A stretch of 64,000 nt of DNA from Enoplosus armatus. Its lineage: Eukaryota; Chordata; Actinopteri; Centrarchiformes; Enoplosidae. Shown one piece after another: positions 10,871 to 23,345 of this stretch. Every line of letters begins with the position of its first letter. Within the stretch, counting starts at the first letter, position 1. Made by a program: the position numbers and the translations under genes. Location: contig NC_092182.1 in the NCBI RefSeq assembly GCF_043641665.1, positions 26,559,320 to 26,623,319 of the forward strand, given 5' to 3'. A model generated the notes under the pieces. It did not search any database, was not told the origin of the DNA, and saw nothing but the letters and a program-made list of their open reading frames with translations.

Positions 10871-11575
10871 TGCTGCGTTACTGAAAACAAAAGCGCTGAG
10901 GCAAATCACCAGGGGTTCCTTTTTGGTCTCCACTGCTCAACTGTTATTGTAACACGCTGCCGCAGCTTTCTTAGGATATATCTGAACAAGGCAGGATTTT
11001 CATCTGAAATGTGTCTCCTGGACCTGCAGCAGATAGAAGACTTCCATCCGTACAGAATGAGACCACGTTTGTTTAATCATGTGTTTCTGAGATGGGGCGA
11101 AACACGTGTTGCATCTCTCTTAATTTCAATACTTAATATACAATGTCGTTAAGAATAATTCAATAAATAAATAGTGCTACGCGATAAATAGAAGGCTTCA
11201 AATAGACCCTGTTATCGGCCCCACAAATCCCGACCGGAGCCCCCTTAGTTAATCCATTACCCTTACATTACCCTCACAGCTCTCAGGACTGTCTAAAACC
11301 AGTTCTTTAAATAAATGCCTCTCTGCTTGTTTCTGAGATTGTATGGGAACATTGGCAAGTCTGGACGTTGAACTGAAGGTGGAAATAAATAATAATATAA
11401 TATAATAATCTAATATTTACCGAAGTACATCGCAGAGCGACGTCAACAAAATAAAATAAACGCCCTTCAGTGAAATTTAAACACCACGGTGCTTCTGCAT
11501 GAAGCCACCAGCTACTTCAAGCTGTCAAAGAGTTCAGCAAAAGCAACCTTTTCTAGCAGGAGTTTGGCACCATGC

Positions 11576-11578
<3 letters not shown>

Positions 11579-11648
<70 letters not shown>

Positions 11649-11650
11649 TG
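11579..11650 (+). repeat. (GT)n microsatellite, left arm of an inverted pair
   Basis: About 70 bp of GT with a single C interruption at 11621. It is followed after 74 bp by a complementary CA array. Confidence 0.95.
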
Positions 11651-11724
11651 TGTCCTGTGCTTGCTAGTCTGCTGCAAACTCCATCCTAAATCCTCCCCTG
11701 ACCTTGTGTGAACCCTACCTGGTG

Positions 11725-11799
<75 letters not shown>
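11725..11799 (+). repeat. (AC)n microsatellite, right arm of an inverted pair
   Basis: About 75 bp of AC with one G interruption, complementary to the GT array at 11579-11650. Confidence 0.95.
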
Positions 11800-11803
<4 letters not shown>

Positions 11804-14026
11804 CATGCCAGAGGCAGCATGTGATAGCAGGGATGCCGGCCTGTCTTGTCCCCCGCTGTGTGTAGTTCAAGAGGTGGACAGAAGGACAGTTTCCTCTCTG
11901 ACTGTATGATACAGATGTGACACAGATAACACATATTTATATATGAAACAAGTAAGACGTACATGGAATGAAGTATTTTCAGATCTGTTTGGATCCACAG
12001 AACATGTGAATCATACTGTATCTACCATCGCGACATTTTAATCCAAACATCCAGACCTGAGTTTTCAGGTCGATATAATACTTCTCACTTTTTCAACTTC
12101 CTTGTGGCTCCCAACAAACCCTAAACCTAACAGAGAGAAGGACCCCCCCCCTACAGGCCCCCACCACAGCCCCGGCTGCACCCTCTGACCTCTGACCCGG
12201 GCTCCAATCCCTCAAGTTTGTTCATGTTTTGAGTATGAATACAGGAATCGATGTATTTCACCTTTGAAAGTAGATATATACAAATAAAAAAAGTAGATGT
12301 TAAAGAAACAAAACAACAACAAAAATCATCAGATTCAAATTCCAGAAGTAGACATCCAGACATTGGGTGTAAATATAACTGATGGAAGCTCAGAATCTGG
12401 AAGGACATCCACCTTCATTTTATTAATGGGGGGGGGGGACACATTGTATTGAATGATAATATACTGCATGAGAACACACTTTAGAAGGACAACCTCCACA
12501 TACAGCCTCACAGTGCAGAGATAGACCGAGATAGAAGGACAAGCTTCCCTTACAGCGTTAAAGGGACATTTTGGAAGGAGACTGTCCTCTCGGAGAGGTC
12601 AAAGGTGAATTTATCGTGAGTGCTCAAAAACAAAAACGCCTGGAATGAAGCTGTGGAAGTCCAAAAAGGATAATGAGGTCGGGAATAAGGGCAACTTCAG
12701 AGGGCTACTAGCCACTCAAAGAAAAAACAACCTACAGGTGATAGATGCAAAGTCACAAATGACAATATAAAAAAGAAATAGTCCATTTAACCACTTTATG
12801 TTGACCCATCCATCCAACCTAAAGTTAAAGTGTAACTCTACCATGTTATACAGCACAACTTACTTTAGCTAACAGTTAGTGGGAAGTTACCAGCTAGATA
12901 CATTTAGCTGCTACTCCATACATTATATTACAGATACTACACTACACTACTACTTACTACATATATTATACAATAAATGATTGTATTAGATGGCAGTGAT
13001 GCAGCCATGTTTGGTTATGTTATTATATTTCATGTTTATTTTACATGATGTCTTCACTATAAACTGATCCAGAGAAAATGAAAGGAAACCAGGCTGTTTT
13101 CTACCACAACACTTCATCTCTCGTTTATATGAGTTACTGTATGTTTTGATGTGCTTTCTGTACTGGTGCAAATAAACTTCTTAAACACGTACATTTATAA
13201 AAGTCTTTTCTGTGTATAAACTCTGAACTGATCACTGAAATATTTGTCAGCTGATATTTGCATGATTAGTGTCTCGGCAGCCTACTTTTCTGTACGACAG
13301 AGCTGCGCTGAGGTTGTTTTGCAGGAAAGGTTTTCTCCTGAGTGTGATGTTAATTCAAACCTGCTGCCAAGAATTTACTGCAATTAGTTTCACTTTGACT
13401 GTAACTAGTTAGACAGCTTTTAATATGCATCAAAATAAACGCAAGAAATGACGGCATCTCTATCCCATAAAGGGACATATATCATATGCAGGATGATGAA
13501 CTGTTGGAATGACAGTTTGAAAGATGGTTGAAACAAAGGAGACTCTGTGCAGGTGAACGTAAAGCTCTCCTCTGAGTGATGTGAGCTGTTTTTTAATTTA
13601 AACACCAAGAAAAGATGAGGATGAAACATTAGAAACAAAAACAATCAATGGTAAAAGCTGAAGAATGTCAGCTGTGGACACTCACAGAGACACTATTAAG
13701 AGGCAGCTTTTTCAATATGGCTTTTTGAATATCATGTAATGTAAAAATGAAATTAGACGCACATCTCTACGAAGTCATAAGCTAACACAGTAGATACACT
13801 ATATTTCATATGCTTCCCACTGATGCAATAAAAAAAAAAAAGAAGACATCTACTGTATGCCAACAATGGCATCGTCACCATGGCAACGATGGGTGAGTCA
13901 CCACAGCAAATATATGACACGGCACTTATTGAAGTCTATAGATCCTGATGAGACGGAGACGTACGCGCTGACATACAGCTCGAATCCACAAGTATGGACA
14001 AAAACACACTTTCACTCTGTGGAAAA

Positions 14027-14034
<8 letters not shown>

Positions 14035-14067
<33 letters not shown>
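14035..14067 (+). repeat. (CA)n microsatellite
   Basis: Pure CA run of about 33 bp. Confidence 0.93.
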
Positions 14068-14069
<2 letters not shown>

Positions 14070-14428
14070 AATGACTGAAGCTCTATTTTGAAACAGACGC
14101 ACTCTCTCTATGTCCAAATGTAGGAGATGATTGCAGCTACTTACAGGTGTGATGGGATGATAAATCTGCTCGTTTCTCTCCTCTCGCTCTCTGTGTCTCT
14201 GATTCTACCACTGGCAAGCCACTAAACACCAATCCCAAACCGGCAGACGAGGAGAAAATCATAGCCTGTCAAACGACTTGAGATCCACTCACAATGTACT
14301 CCAGCAGCACCACCTCTTTCTCTGCTTGTGTGTCTATGTGTGTGTGTGAGTAGCTAAGCCTTACTCCGCCTCTCTCCCATCCTCTGACCTGTTCCCAGTC
14401 TCCATCTTTCTTCATCCCTCTTCTCACC

Positions 14429-14494
14429 TTCTCTCTCTCTCTCTCTCTCTCTCACCTTTTCTGTCTCCCTCCCTCCCTCCCTCCCTCCCTCCCT
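14429..14494 (+). repeat. (CT)n plus (CCCT)n pyrimidine run
   Basis: A CT run is followed, after a short spacer, by seven to eight CCCT units. Confidence 0.92.
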
Positions 14495-16599
14495 CAGTCA
14501 CCCACCCACAGGCCAGTCTGCAGCAGTAGGCTCCTCTCCACTTTTGCAACGTTGGAGGGAGTGCAAAAAGCTGAGGAAATATACAGCGAGGTGTGTGCTC
14601 TAAAGCTAGTGATATACAGCGCACTTGATGATAAAGACGTGTGACAGCAGAGCTTATATCCTGAGGCTGTTGCCCACAGAGAGCCTTGAAATCAAACGTG
14701 TGACGTTTGTGTGAAAGATGGAAAGACAGAGACCAGACACAGAGAAAGACAGTTAGATGGAGAGAGAACCAACAGTGTGTCATCCCCCGAATTCCCTCTG
14801 GGCAAAAAAACAACACCTCGTTTCACCTTGTTAATTAAAGCAACCCCCACTTGGGCCGACCAGTCAGAGTTCGACAGAACAGAACAGAAGAGAACGGTGT
14901 CATGCATCGAACTCCCAAAGCTGGTCAAAATCTGATCATCTGTTGCAGACAGACAAAGACACGAGTGGACAGGTGAAGACCAGTGTTGTATCAGATTAAA
15001 GTCCCATTAAAATCAAGAATCTTTTACTGACGCTGACAACTTCAACGTGTTCCAGCGCTTCATGACAACACACAACGGGCCACATGCTAAAAGGACAGAT
15101 TCGCATTTTGTCTGTCTTAAAACAATATTCACATGCTTTCAATGGACAAAGCGGGGGACAAAAGTCACGGTCCATGTTCTGTGTGATATCATATGTAAGA
15201 AATATATTCCTGTGTTCATCCGAAGCTAATATGAGGCTCCAGCTTCAAATCAACTTCCAAAGTTAGTCTGTTTAGTACAAAATTCCCTGTTTTTTGAGGT
15301 TCCCCTTGCAAGTGGAACTTTTAATACTTTAAAGGGAAATTTAATACTTTAAATACACAAACAGGGTTTTTGTAGTAATTAGGAATGGCATACAATCAAT
15401 ATACAAACATCCCGGAGCAACACACGCTGGAGCTTTGTTTCATTATTTTGAGGAAGCTGCCAGTTTAAGCTGAGATACAGAGAAATATCTTCTTTTTTAC
15501 ACTATGTACGGAAGAATGTCTTCACCAGCAGCTGCCTCAATAGACCAGAATGCAAAAAGCCTGTGGCCGAAATCTGAGCAATGTAGGTATGAGATGACAG
15601 ACTGAAGCAGAACAAGACTCAGCAAAGCAGGTACACACCAAAACACATGCAATAATAATAATAATATTCCTTTAACTTATCTCCATCATAGTGACCCAAA
15701 CAAAAACGGATTTCAGAGTCATACAGTTGAGGTACTGAGCTCCTTCGATATTGCAGCAGTTTCAACGCTGCTGTTAGTTAATGGCTTGACACCATCACTC
15801 TTTGTTAGCTACATCCTGGTTACCTACAAATCTACCAGGCAACAAAGCCATTCAACTTTTCTCTGTGAGAATAGTCCCGGGAAAGTACACCACAGACTTT
15901 ATTTTCCCCTCTGGCCGCAGTAGCATCGGTTAACATCACTCTGACCACATGTCAGATGTCAGTCCTGAAGGTGACCATGTGATTGGTTATCTGCCTCAAG
16001 ATCAATTAGGCTGATGACGGGAGGTTGTGGGCCAATGTACTTACGCACAACATGTGTTTGTAACCAGCGGTTTCTGTGCCTTAAACACACAGAGCGATCT
16101 GCTTTTAGGACAGGAAGGCTGCGGTAGTGACACTGCTGCGCACACCTGTCAACGGTCATCTCTCGCCACGTTTCATCAGCCAGAACAGACGCACAGTGTG
16201 ACAGACAGACACGGAGACGCGAGTCAAAGGCCAAAACCGGAGGTAGCGTTTTAACACTGTGCTGTTAGCTTTACCACACAGAGCTGTCAGTCAAACTAAA
16301 CAGCAAACGACAACAGCGGCCCGGAGGGGGGGAGGACAGATCAGACAGCACTCTGTCAAATACTGCAAATACATAGTAGCACTGGCAGAATCTGTGTCCA
16401 TAAGAAATGTTGAATGAGAGTTTTATCATGAATCCATCACAGTCCTTCTTTTCATCTGACATTTGCCTCAGATAATAACTGTGGATCAATTAGAACTGTG
16501 CAAATTTTAATATCTTAGTATTCTTGAGATGCAACAGCATTTTCACTCCAAATATCCATGAAAATAAAAATCTATCCAATAGAGAGCTGCAGGAATGAG

Positions 16600-18300
16600 T
16601 CCTGAAACCCAGAAATGAGTTAGCATTTTAACACTTCCTGTTCCCTCTTCTTGAAGTCAATGGGTTTTTGGTCAGATGCCTGAAATAACGTTTTGTTCTA
16701 CGACATGAAATACGTCAGTAGACACCCCCCCCACTCGTGAATTTTGAAGCTTTTACGTGTCTTAAAAAAGGCGTTTGCTAACAAGCGGCTACATGAGACT
16801 ACAGAGGTTGTCAAAGGCCGCATTTACAGCCTCGTTGTGTTTATACTCTACATCTATCTGTCTATATATCTATATATCTATCTGTCTATATATCTATATT
16901 CTATCTGTCTATATATCTACATCTATCTGTCTATATATCTATATTCTATCTGTCTATATATCTATATCTATCTGTCTATATATCTACATCTATCTGTCTA
17001 TATATCTACATCTATCTGTCTATATATCTACATCTATCCGTCTATATATCTATATTCTATCTGTCTATATATCTACATCTATCTGTCTATATATCTACAT
17101 CTATCTGTCTATATATCTACATGTATCTGTCTATATATCTACATCTATCTGTCTATATATCTACATGTATCTGTCTATATATCTATATCTATCTGTCTAT
17201 ATATCTACATCTATCTGTCTATATATCTATATCTATCTGTCTATATATCTACATCTATCTGTCTATATATCTATATATCTATCTGTCTATATATCTACAT
17301 CTATCCGTCTATATATCTATATTCTATCTGTCTATATATCTATATATCTATCTGTCTATATATCTACATCTATCTGTCTATATATCTATATTCTATCTGT
17401 CTATATATCTACATCTATCTGTCTATATATCTACATCTATCCGTCTATATATCTATATTCTATCTGTCTATATATCTATATATCTATCTGTCTATATATC
17501 TACATCTATCTGTCTATATATCTATATTCTATCTGTCTATATATCTATATATCTATCTGTCTATATATCTACATCTATCTGTCTATATATCTACATCTAT
17601 CTGTCTATATATCTATATATCTATCTGTCTATATATCTACATCTATCTGTCTATATATCTATATATCTATCTGTCTATATATCTACATCTATCTGTCTAT
17701 ATATCTATATCTATCTGTCTATATAACTATATCTATCTGTCTATATATCTACATCTATCTGTGTATATATCTATATATCTATCTGTCTATATATCTACAT
17801 CTATCTGTCTATATATCTACATCTATCTGTGTATATATCTATATATCTATCTGTCTATATATCTACATCTATCTGTCTATATATCTACATCTATCTGTCT
17901 ATATATCTATATCTATCTGTCTATATATCTACATCTATCTGTCTATATATCTATATTCTATCTATATTCTCTTACAAGTGAAGCTTAGTGGTGGTGACGT
18001 AGAAGTCATGTGACCGTGGTGTAGTCCCTTTATAGCCTAACGTTAGCTTTTTACTGGTGATTCCATTTACGCTTCAAAAATCCTAAAAGTGGAGTTCATT
18101 AGTGAAGATTATCTTGTTGAACAAAACGTTTCAGTATCATAAACTTCTGTTTGCCACAGAGTTTGTTTTCTGCAACAATCCAAAGTCCAATGGAAGAATC
18201 CCGTTGGCTTTCTGTGGAGGGAACCAGGGCGATGCTAACTTCAGGGCTGTCCTACAAGGACACGTCCTCCCTGCAGGACTCTATTGAATGTTTAATGTAA
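16600..18300. repeat. probable dispersed element split by a satellite
   Basis: Sequence on both sides of the GATA/GACA satellite resembles repeat families common in percomorph fish (the plus-strand phrases cttcctgttccctcttcttg on the left, and ctttatagcctaacgttagc and ccaatggaagaatcccgttg on the right). I infer an old element whose interior acquired an expanding tetranucleotide array. The family name is not known to me. Confidence 0.35.
16850..17970 (+). repeat. GATA/GACA (Bkm-like) satellite, 1.1 kb
   Basis: About 1120 bp built mainly from a 22-bp unit, atctatctgtctatatatct plus ac, with 24-28-bp variants containing an extra atat or attct. On the dock3 strand it reads as GATA repeats punctuated by GACA, the composition of Bkm satellites. 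The open frames of more than 400 codons in all three forward frames (Tyr/Ile/Leu/Ser only) are artefacts of the repeat. Confidence 0.95.
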
Positions 18301-20005
18301 TGCAGGAGTGTATTTTCTGCTGCAAACAGGCCTTTTTCATGGCAGACATTTTGACATGTCATAGTTGGAAAAGCACAGGTGTATTTAGTAATATTAATGA
18401 TGGCTGCATTCCACTTCTGGTGGAGGTCCAGGTATCGTGCTCCCTGGAGCAGCTTAGTGGGAACTGAAACATTATTAATGTCTTTAATTCCTTTTCCTGC
18501 TATGACGAGTGAAGAAGTCTGCTGTGAAAAAGGTCTGTTAGCAGTACATTAATGTCAATTCTGTGAGACTAATGCTGGCTGAGCAGTTACCTCACTATAA
18601 AGAAAACGCAAAATTAAATATTCCCATACTGTTTTCCCAGTAACGGTCATCTGAGACACGCACACACAAACTGGACAGAAACCACCGTAAAGAAGTTTCT
18701 ACTATCATCTGTCTTCCGTTACGTGACACACTACAAAGCTTCATCCTCAAACAACCCTGCGACCACCACGCAGCAATTATCTCCAGACACTACGTCTGGA
18801 CTGACGCAGTCAAAGGAAGAATCCCCATTAAACCAGAACAAGCAGCCAACTAAGAGCATCTTTCTTTACTTCTAATCATCAGTATTTCAGGCGAGGTGTA
18901 ATCTGTCTTTTCATGCCACATTGCAAAGAGCATAGCAAAGCATCATCTACAGCTATCTTCTTTCGATTGATTCTTGCTCGTCTTTTTTGTTTCAGTCTTT
19001 TCCTCCTCTTGATTCTCACAGCCACCAGAATTAAACCTGAATTTGCTCTCTCTGCCTCTCTGTATCCACTGCCTTCAACCTCCTTCATCCCACGATTACT
19101 CTCTCCTCCGTCTCCTCTGTCTCTGTCTTTATGTCTCTATGCATCATTTTCCGTCCTTCCTTCTAATTTATCTCAGTATGTCTGTTTGTCTTTCACCATC
19201 TGTCCCCTGCTGTAGTGATTTTAGTGAGATTACAGGATGACATTTACTTGTTTGGCTTACTTTACTGAAAGAAGCTGCCCTGGCTGACTTCTCACGGTGC
19301 ACGATCTTTTGTAAACATCACAAAAGCAACTTGTAAAATCACTGTTTCATCACGTGTGTGTAAGTCATGGAGGCATCTGACTGTACGCTTAACTACATGT
19401 AAATATACATGCATACATACACCTGAACGAGGACAATATAACAAGGATTTGTATCTGCTGCCTTTTCTACGACATCTTACACTGAGTGCTTCGTGTGTGT
19501 GTGTGTGTGTTTAGCTCAGCTCTAAATGTTTTTGTGACACATTTTCAGGGACCTGTAACTGTGATTTAATGCGTTCATTCTCTTTCTTGAAATGTCTTTT
19601 AAAGAGCTTTAACCTCCTGCATCTTCTGTTGACTTTATATTAATTAATGACGAACTGAATCTGAGAATGTGCTGCGACCTTGACTTTAACAACTGGAAGG
19701 TTATCTTGTGATGATCCTGGAGCTGTGTTTCTCTTTTTCTTTGGATTTCTGTTGATGTTTCTTTTTGTATGTTCGCTGCAGCCATCTACGTATTCAACAA
19801 TAAAAATTATACTTACAACATGTAAAGATATAGATCAGCCAAATGTTGAATCGCCGCCGCATTAAATCATAATGATGAACATTCATAGTTTGTATGAAAA
19901 TGTCAAACAACTTCAGGGTCGTTGAAACTTAATGATGAACTTTAGCTACAGATTTTTCATCTCCCCATCATGAGGACATACTGTGCATTTCAGCTGTGAA
20001 CTCTA

Positions 20006-20007
<2 letters not shown>

Positions 20008-20049
<42 letters not shown>
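20008..20049 (+). repeat. (GT)n microsatellite
   Basis: Pure GT run of about 42 bp. CA runs follow at 20206 and 20379 in inverted orientation. Confidence 0.95.
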
Positions 20050-20050
<1 letters not shown>

Positions 20051-20201
20051 TGTTCGCATTCACTCTGCTTTGTTTGTGTCATTTCTTCTGGATGGCTTCA
20101 GAAAATGTCATTGCATTGTAAAGCTAAAAGAGCCGGACGACGCCTCCTCCTCCTGGATGTCTTTCCTGTCATTCCCCTCTATTTTTCTTCCTCACGTCTT
20201 G

Positions 20202-20205
<4 letters not shown>

Positions 20206-20236
<31 letters not shown>
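20206..20236 (+). repeat. (CA)n microsatellite
   Basis: Pure CA run, complementary to the GT array at 20008-20049. Confidence 0.95.
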
Positions 20237-20238
<2 letters not shown>

Positions 20239-20375
20239 ACTTGTCTTCACATTTCACAGCAAAGAAACGTCTCCCTCTAGGTTTATCCCTGTCTTCACAT
20301 CCCTCCATCATTGTTTGGTTGTCACCACTCCCTCTCCTCCCTCCTCCCTCCTCCCTGTGCACAAATCTATCCCGC

Positions 20376-20378
<3 letters not shown>

Positions 20379-20406
<28 letters not shown>
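20379..20406 (+). repeat. (CA)14 microsatellite
   Basis: Pure CA run, the second of two within 200 bp. Confidence 0.95.
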
Positions 20407-20408
<2 letters not shown>

Positions 20409-20842
20409 TACACATGCAATCTTATCTACTTTGACATCAGCATGTAAGAGACAACAGAGAGGAAGAAAATTAGAGAATGAGAAACAAAACAATGTGAGAG
20501 AAGAAGAAGCAGAAAATACAGAGAGAGAGACAAAAGAAGTCTAATCAGAGGGATGTAGTTCAGAGATGTCGTTCTCCGTTTGTCTTTCTCTCTGAATTCC
20601 TTTCCGTTGGCCCGTCGTATTCTTGCACTGCACCTTTCTCTTGAATTCTTGGTATTCAGGTTATATACTCATGTCTTTATGCAGGCTGCAGTGGAAGTGA
20701 GGCTGCTCTCTGTGTCCTCATAATCTGCCACTCTGTATTGTTCTATTCTGCGCAAAACAGCACTTAAGTTTGTTTTTGTAGGAGATGTCCAATAGTTTCT
20801 CTTTTTCTTTGGCTATGATTTCAGTCTATAATTTCTATCATC

Positions 20843-20868
20843 ACTCTCTCTCTCTCTCTCTCTCTCAC
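20843..20868 (+). repeat. (TC)n microsatellite
   Basis: Pure TC run of about 26 bp. Confidence 0.92.
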
Positions 20869-21025
20869 CTACACACTCTCACATCCAGCGACGTTTAAAT
20901 CCCCTGAGGCAGTGTGCAAAGGCCATGCACACAGTAGAGGGACACTGAAAGACAAATATATAACTACATGAGTAGCATGCATCAACACAGCGAAGGACAC
21001 ATATGTTCTGTACATGTGTGTTTTT

Positions 21026-21028
<3 letters not shown>

Positions 21029-21061
<33 letters not shown>
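21029..21061 (+). repeat. (TG)n microsatellite
   Basis: Pure TG run. A shorter one follows at about 21240-21262. Confidence 0.93.
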
Positions 21062-21063
<2 letters not shown>

Positions 21064-23248
21064 CCGCTCCGCTGCATTCATCACCTCTGTCAGCTTCGGT
21101 GCCACCGAACATCCATTTACTGAGAATTCAGCACATCACTGTGTGTCTGCATGCGGTGGGTTCATCCATGTGTCACTGCGCGATGGACACGCTGTAATGG
21201 CCATGTGTGAGTGCTGTTACATGTGAGAGGTTAAACCTACTGTGTGTGTGTGTGTGTGTGTGAGAGATATTTTCACAGATGCCTGGACTGTCTGCATCCA
21301 TACATGCATTTGTGCGATTCACAGTTTGAGGGTAATAAGTAGTAATAAGTAGTGCTTCTTCTTCTTTTCTTAAAAAACATATTCTACATGAAATCAATAC
21401 TAAAATGCTATAAAGGTGTTTAGAAAGCAGCATGTTATATTATATATAACAACATATATATGTATATTACATTACATATTTTGCTTTTTGGGCAGATTTG
21501 AAAGGTTTAACTTGTAGTTTAGGGAGAGGCTGGTTTCATATGTTGGAAAGTGTTTGTGGAGAAACAGACTGTTCTAATAATTTATTAATAAAATACACAA
21601 TATAGAGCATGTAGCATGTAGCTAAGTGAGGGAGTGGTCTGCTGTGAAAACAGAGTGCACGATCTGATTTTTATTTATTTCCTTTTACTTCCTCTTTCAA
21701 CAGTCTAATGTGAGATCACATACACGAACGATGCAAAATGCACTTTTTATCTTTCAATTTTTAACTTACGTAGTCCGTTGTCACAAACCAGAAGATGGTG
21801 TCTCAGTGTTATTCATCCGGCTCCATATTCACCCGTGCACAACATTAGCTTCACATGTTTATAGCATCACTCTCTTCTCGTCATTGTCAGTTTATTTTCC
21901 AGTTGTTTCTTATTCCTCTACATGTGTACTCATCCAAAAGCACACTGTGTTGCACATGTACTTCCTCCCCTCTATCTCTTCATCCATCCACGCAAAACAT
22001 GAGCATTTCTCATTGTGGTATTTGTGCTTTACAGTAACTATAAGAGGACGTTTGCGTTTTCAGTGACAAAACGCAGACACTAATGTGAGGTCTGTCAGGA
22101 TGGAAATGGAAAATCTGTCATGCAGAACCTCACGAAGACAGTTTCGTCTTTCATCTCTTCAACTCTGACGGAGAGCAAAGACAAAAAGTCTGTTAACTCA
22201 ACAACAGAAGACAGAGACTGGCAGGACAGGAGGAAGATGAGTGAGGCAAAGAACACCACAGATTTAGATTTCATTCAGATTTATATAAAGAAGGATATCC
22301 AATAAAACCGTATACTGTGACAGACAAAACCTTCAGAGGTTTAAGATAAAAAGACAGATGGCACACAAATGAACAAAAACAAGCACCACAGACGGACAGA
22401 GGAGGTACAGAGAGTAATAAAACACCACAGATCTGAACGGCATGTTCTTCACCGTGCAGTCAGTGCAGCAGGTGCATTTCTGTCATTCCTGTAATATAAC
22501 CACTCGCATGTTGCTGCTATAATCAAACATTTTTCAGCTTGAGTCCCAAAGACGTAGATTTGATCTCCTCTTCAGAGAACTCATTAAAACAACAATCGTT
22601 TTTTATACTTACCACCATTGCTCTCGGCTGTAAGACGCAGCTCAGTGAAGTAATGCTTATTTATTCATTGTTCCAGCTTGAAAAGGGAAACAGACCCTGA
22701 CCACCTTTCTTTTTTGTTTTCATATATGCATAGCGTGAAAATGAAAGGATGTATCACCAGCCAGACAAAATAAAATCTAACCCCAATAGTCAGGTGTTAA
22801 TGAACCGTCGACAGGCTCGACTCAACAAAACAAGAAGGGAAAAGGAGGGTAAAGAACAGGAGTACAAGCACAAGAACTCCTGATCAGAACTGAATGAAAC
22901 GCCAGCAAGAACCAATGAGGCTGCAGTCATGGAGGGCCAATTATAAAATAAAAGCAACACACATTGAGGAACTTCTTTTGAATCATGCATTTTTACTAGT
23001 GAACAGAACTGAGCTCATTAAATAATTGGAAACCTTCAGTCGAAATGTACGAATAAGGAGGTTCCTCATGTTACTGCCGTGACTCCATTCTTTATGCCGA
23101 AGCTGGTAATAACACCAGACTTGTATAGACAAGTAGGTTGACAGATGTGCTAATTAAAGCATTAATAAGCATAATTAATGACCTATGTTCAGCATGACTG
23201 GTTATGTAGTGACGTGACACACTTAAAGAAAGGTAATGTGCTGCTTAC

Positions 23249-23345
23249 CACATAGAGCTGCTTCCATAGTAAGGCCCATTCCTGCAGTGTTGACGTCACC
23301 TCAGTAACAATGGGGTCTTCGAGAGGCACCACAGTCTCATGTGGC
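23249..23345 (-). CDS. dock3: dock3 exon 5: N-terminal helical region (ETVVPLED segment)
   Basis: This 97-nt exon has acceptor gtgtccctgttcag and donor gtaagca. The first base completes the Gly codon begun in exon 4. It then encodes PHETVVPLEDPIVTEVTSTL followed by QEWALLWKQLYV, ending in phase 0. The segment ETVVPLED-IVTEVT-TLQEWA-LWKQLYV is a DOCK3 signature as recalled (human ETVVPLEDSIVTEVTATLQEW). It starts the helical region after the SH3 that packs against ELMO and the armadillo-like part of the protein. Pro-His replaces the Gln-Tyr of the human protein at the exon start. No indel or stop is seen. Confidence 0.96.

Larger units (their letters stand above)
5052..23248 (-). other. dock3: dock3 intron 5 (18.2 kb)
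   Basis: Donor gtaagca, acceptor ccttctctctctccatcag. It holds a 1.1-kb GATA/GACA satellite (16850-17970) inside what looks like an older dispersed element (about 16600-18300), CA/GT arrays (5562-5584, 11579-11650, 11725-11799, 14035-14067, 20008-20049, 20206-20236, 20379-20406, 21029-21061), (CT)n and (CCCT)n runs at 14429-14494, a (TC)n run at 20843-20868, a diverged direct repeat pair near 9630 and 10813, and a C18 run just upstream of exon 6. No coding exon was recognised in it, and exon 5 to exon 6 is continuous in phase, so no exon needs to be missing. Confidence 0.85.

Noticed and set aside
16744..18013. Open frames of more than 400 codons (Tyr/Ile/Leu/Ser repeats)
   Set aside because: All three forward frames are open because the 22-bp tetranucleotide satellite rarely forms a stop. 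No family, splice or codon-use support.
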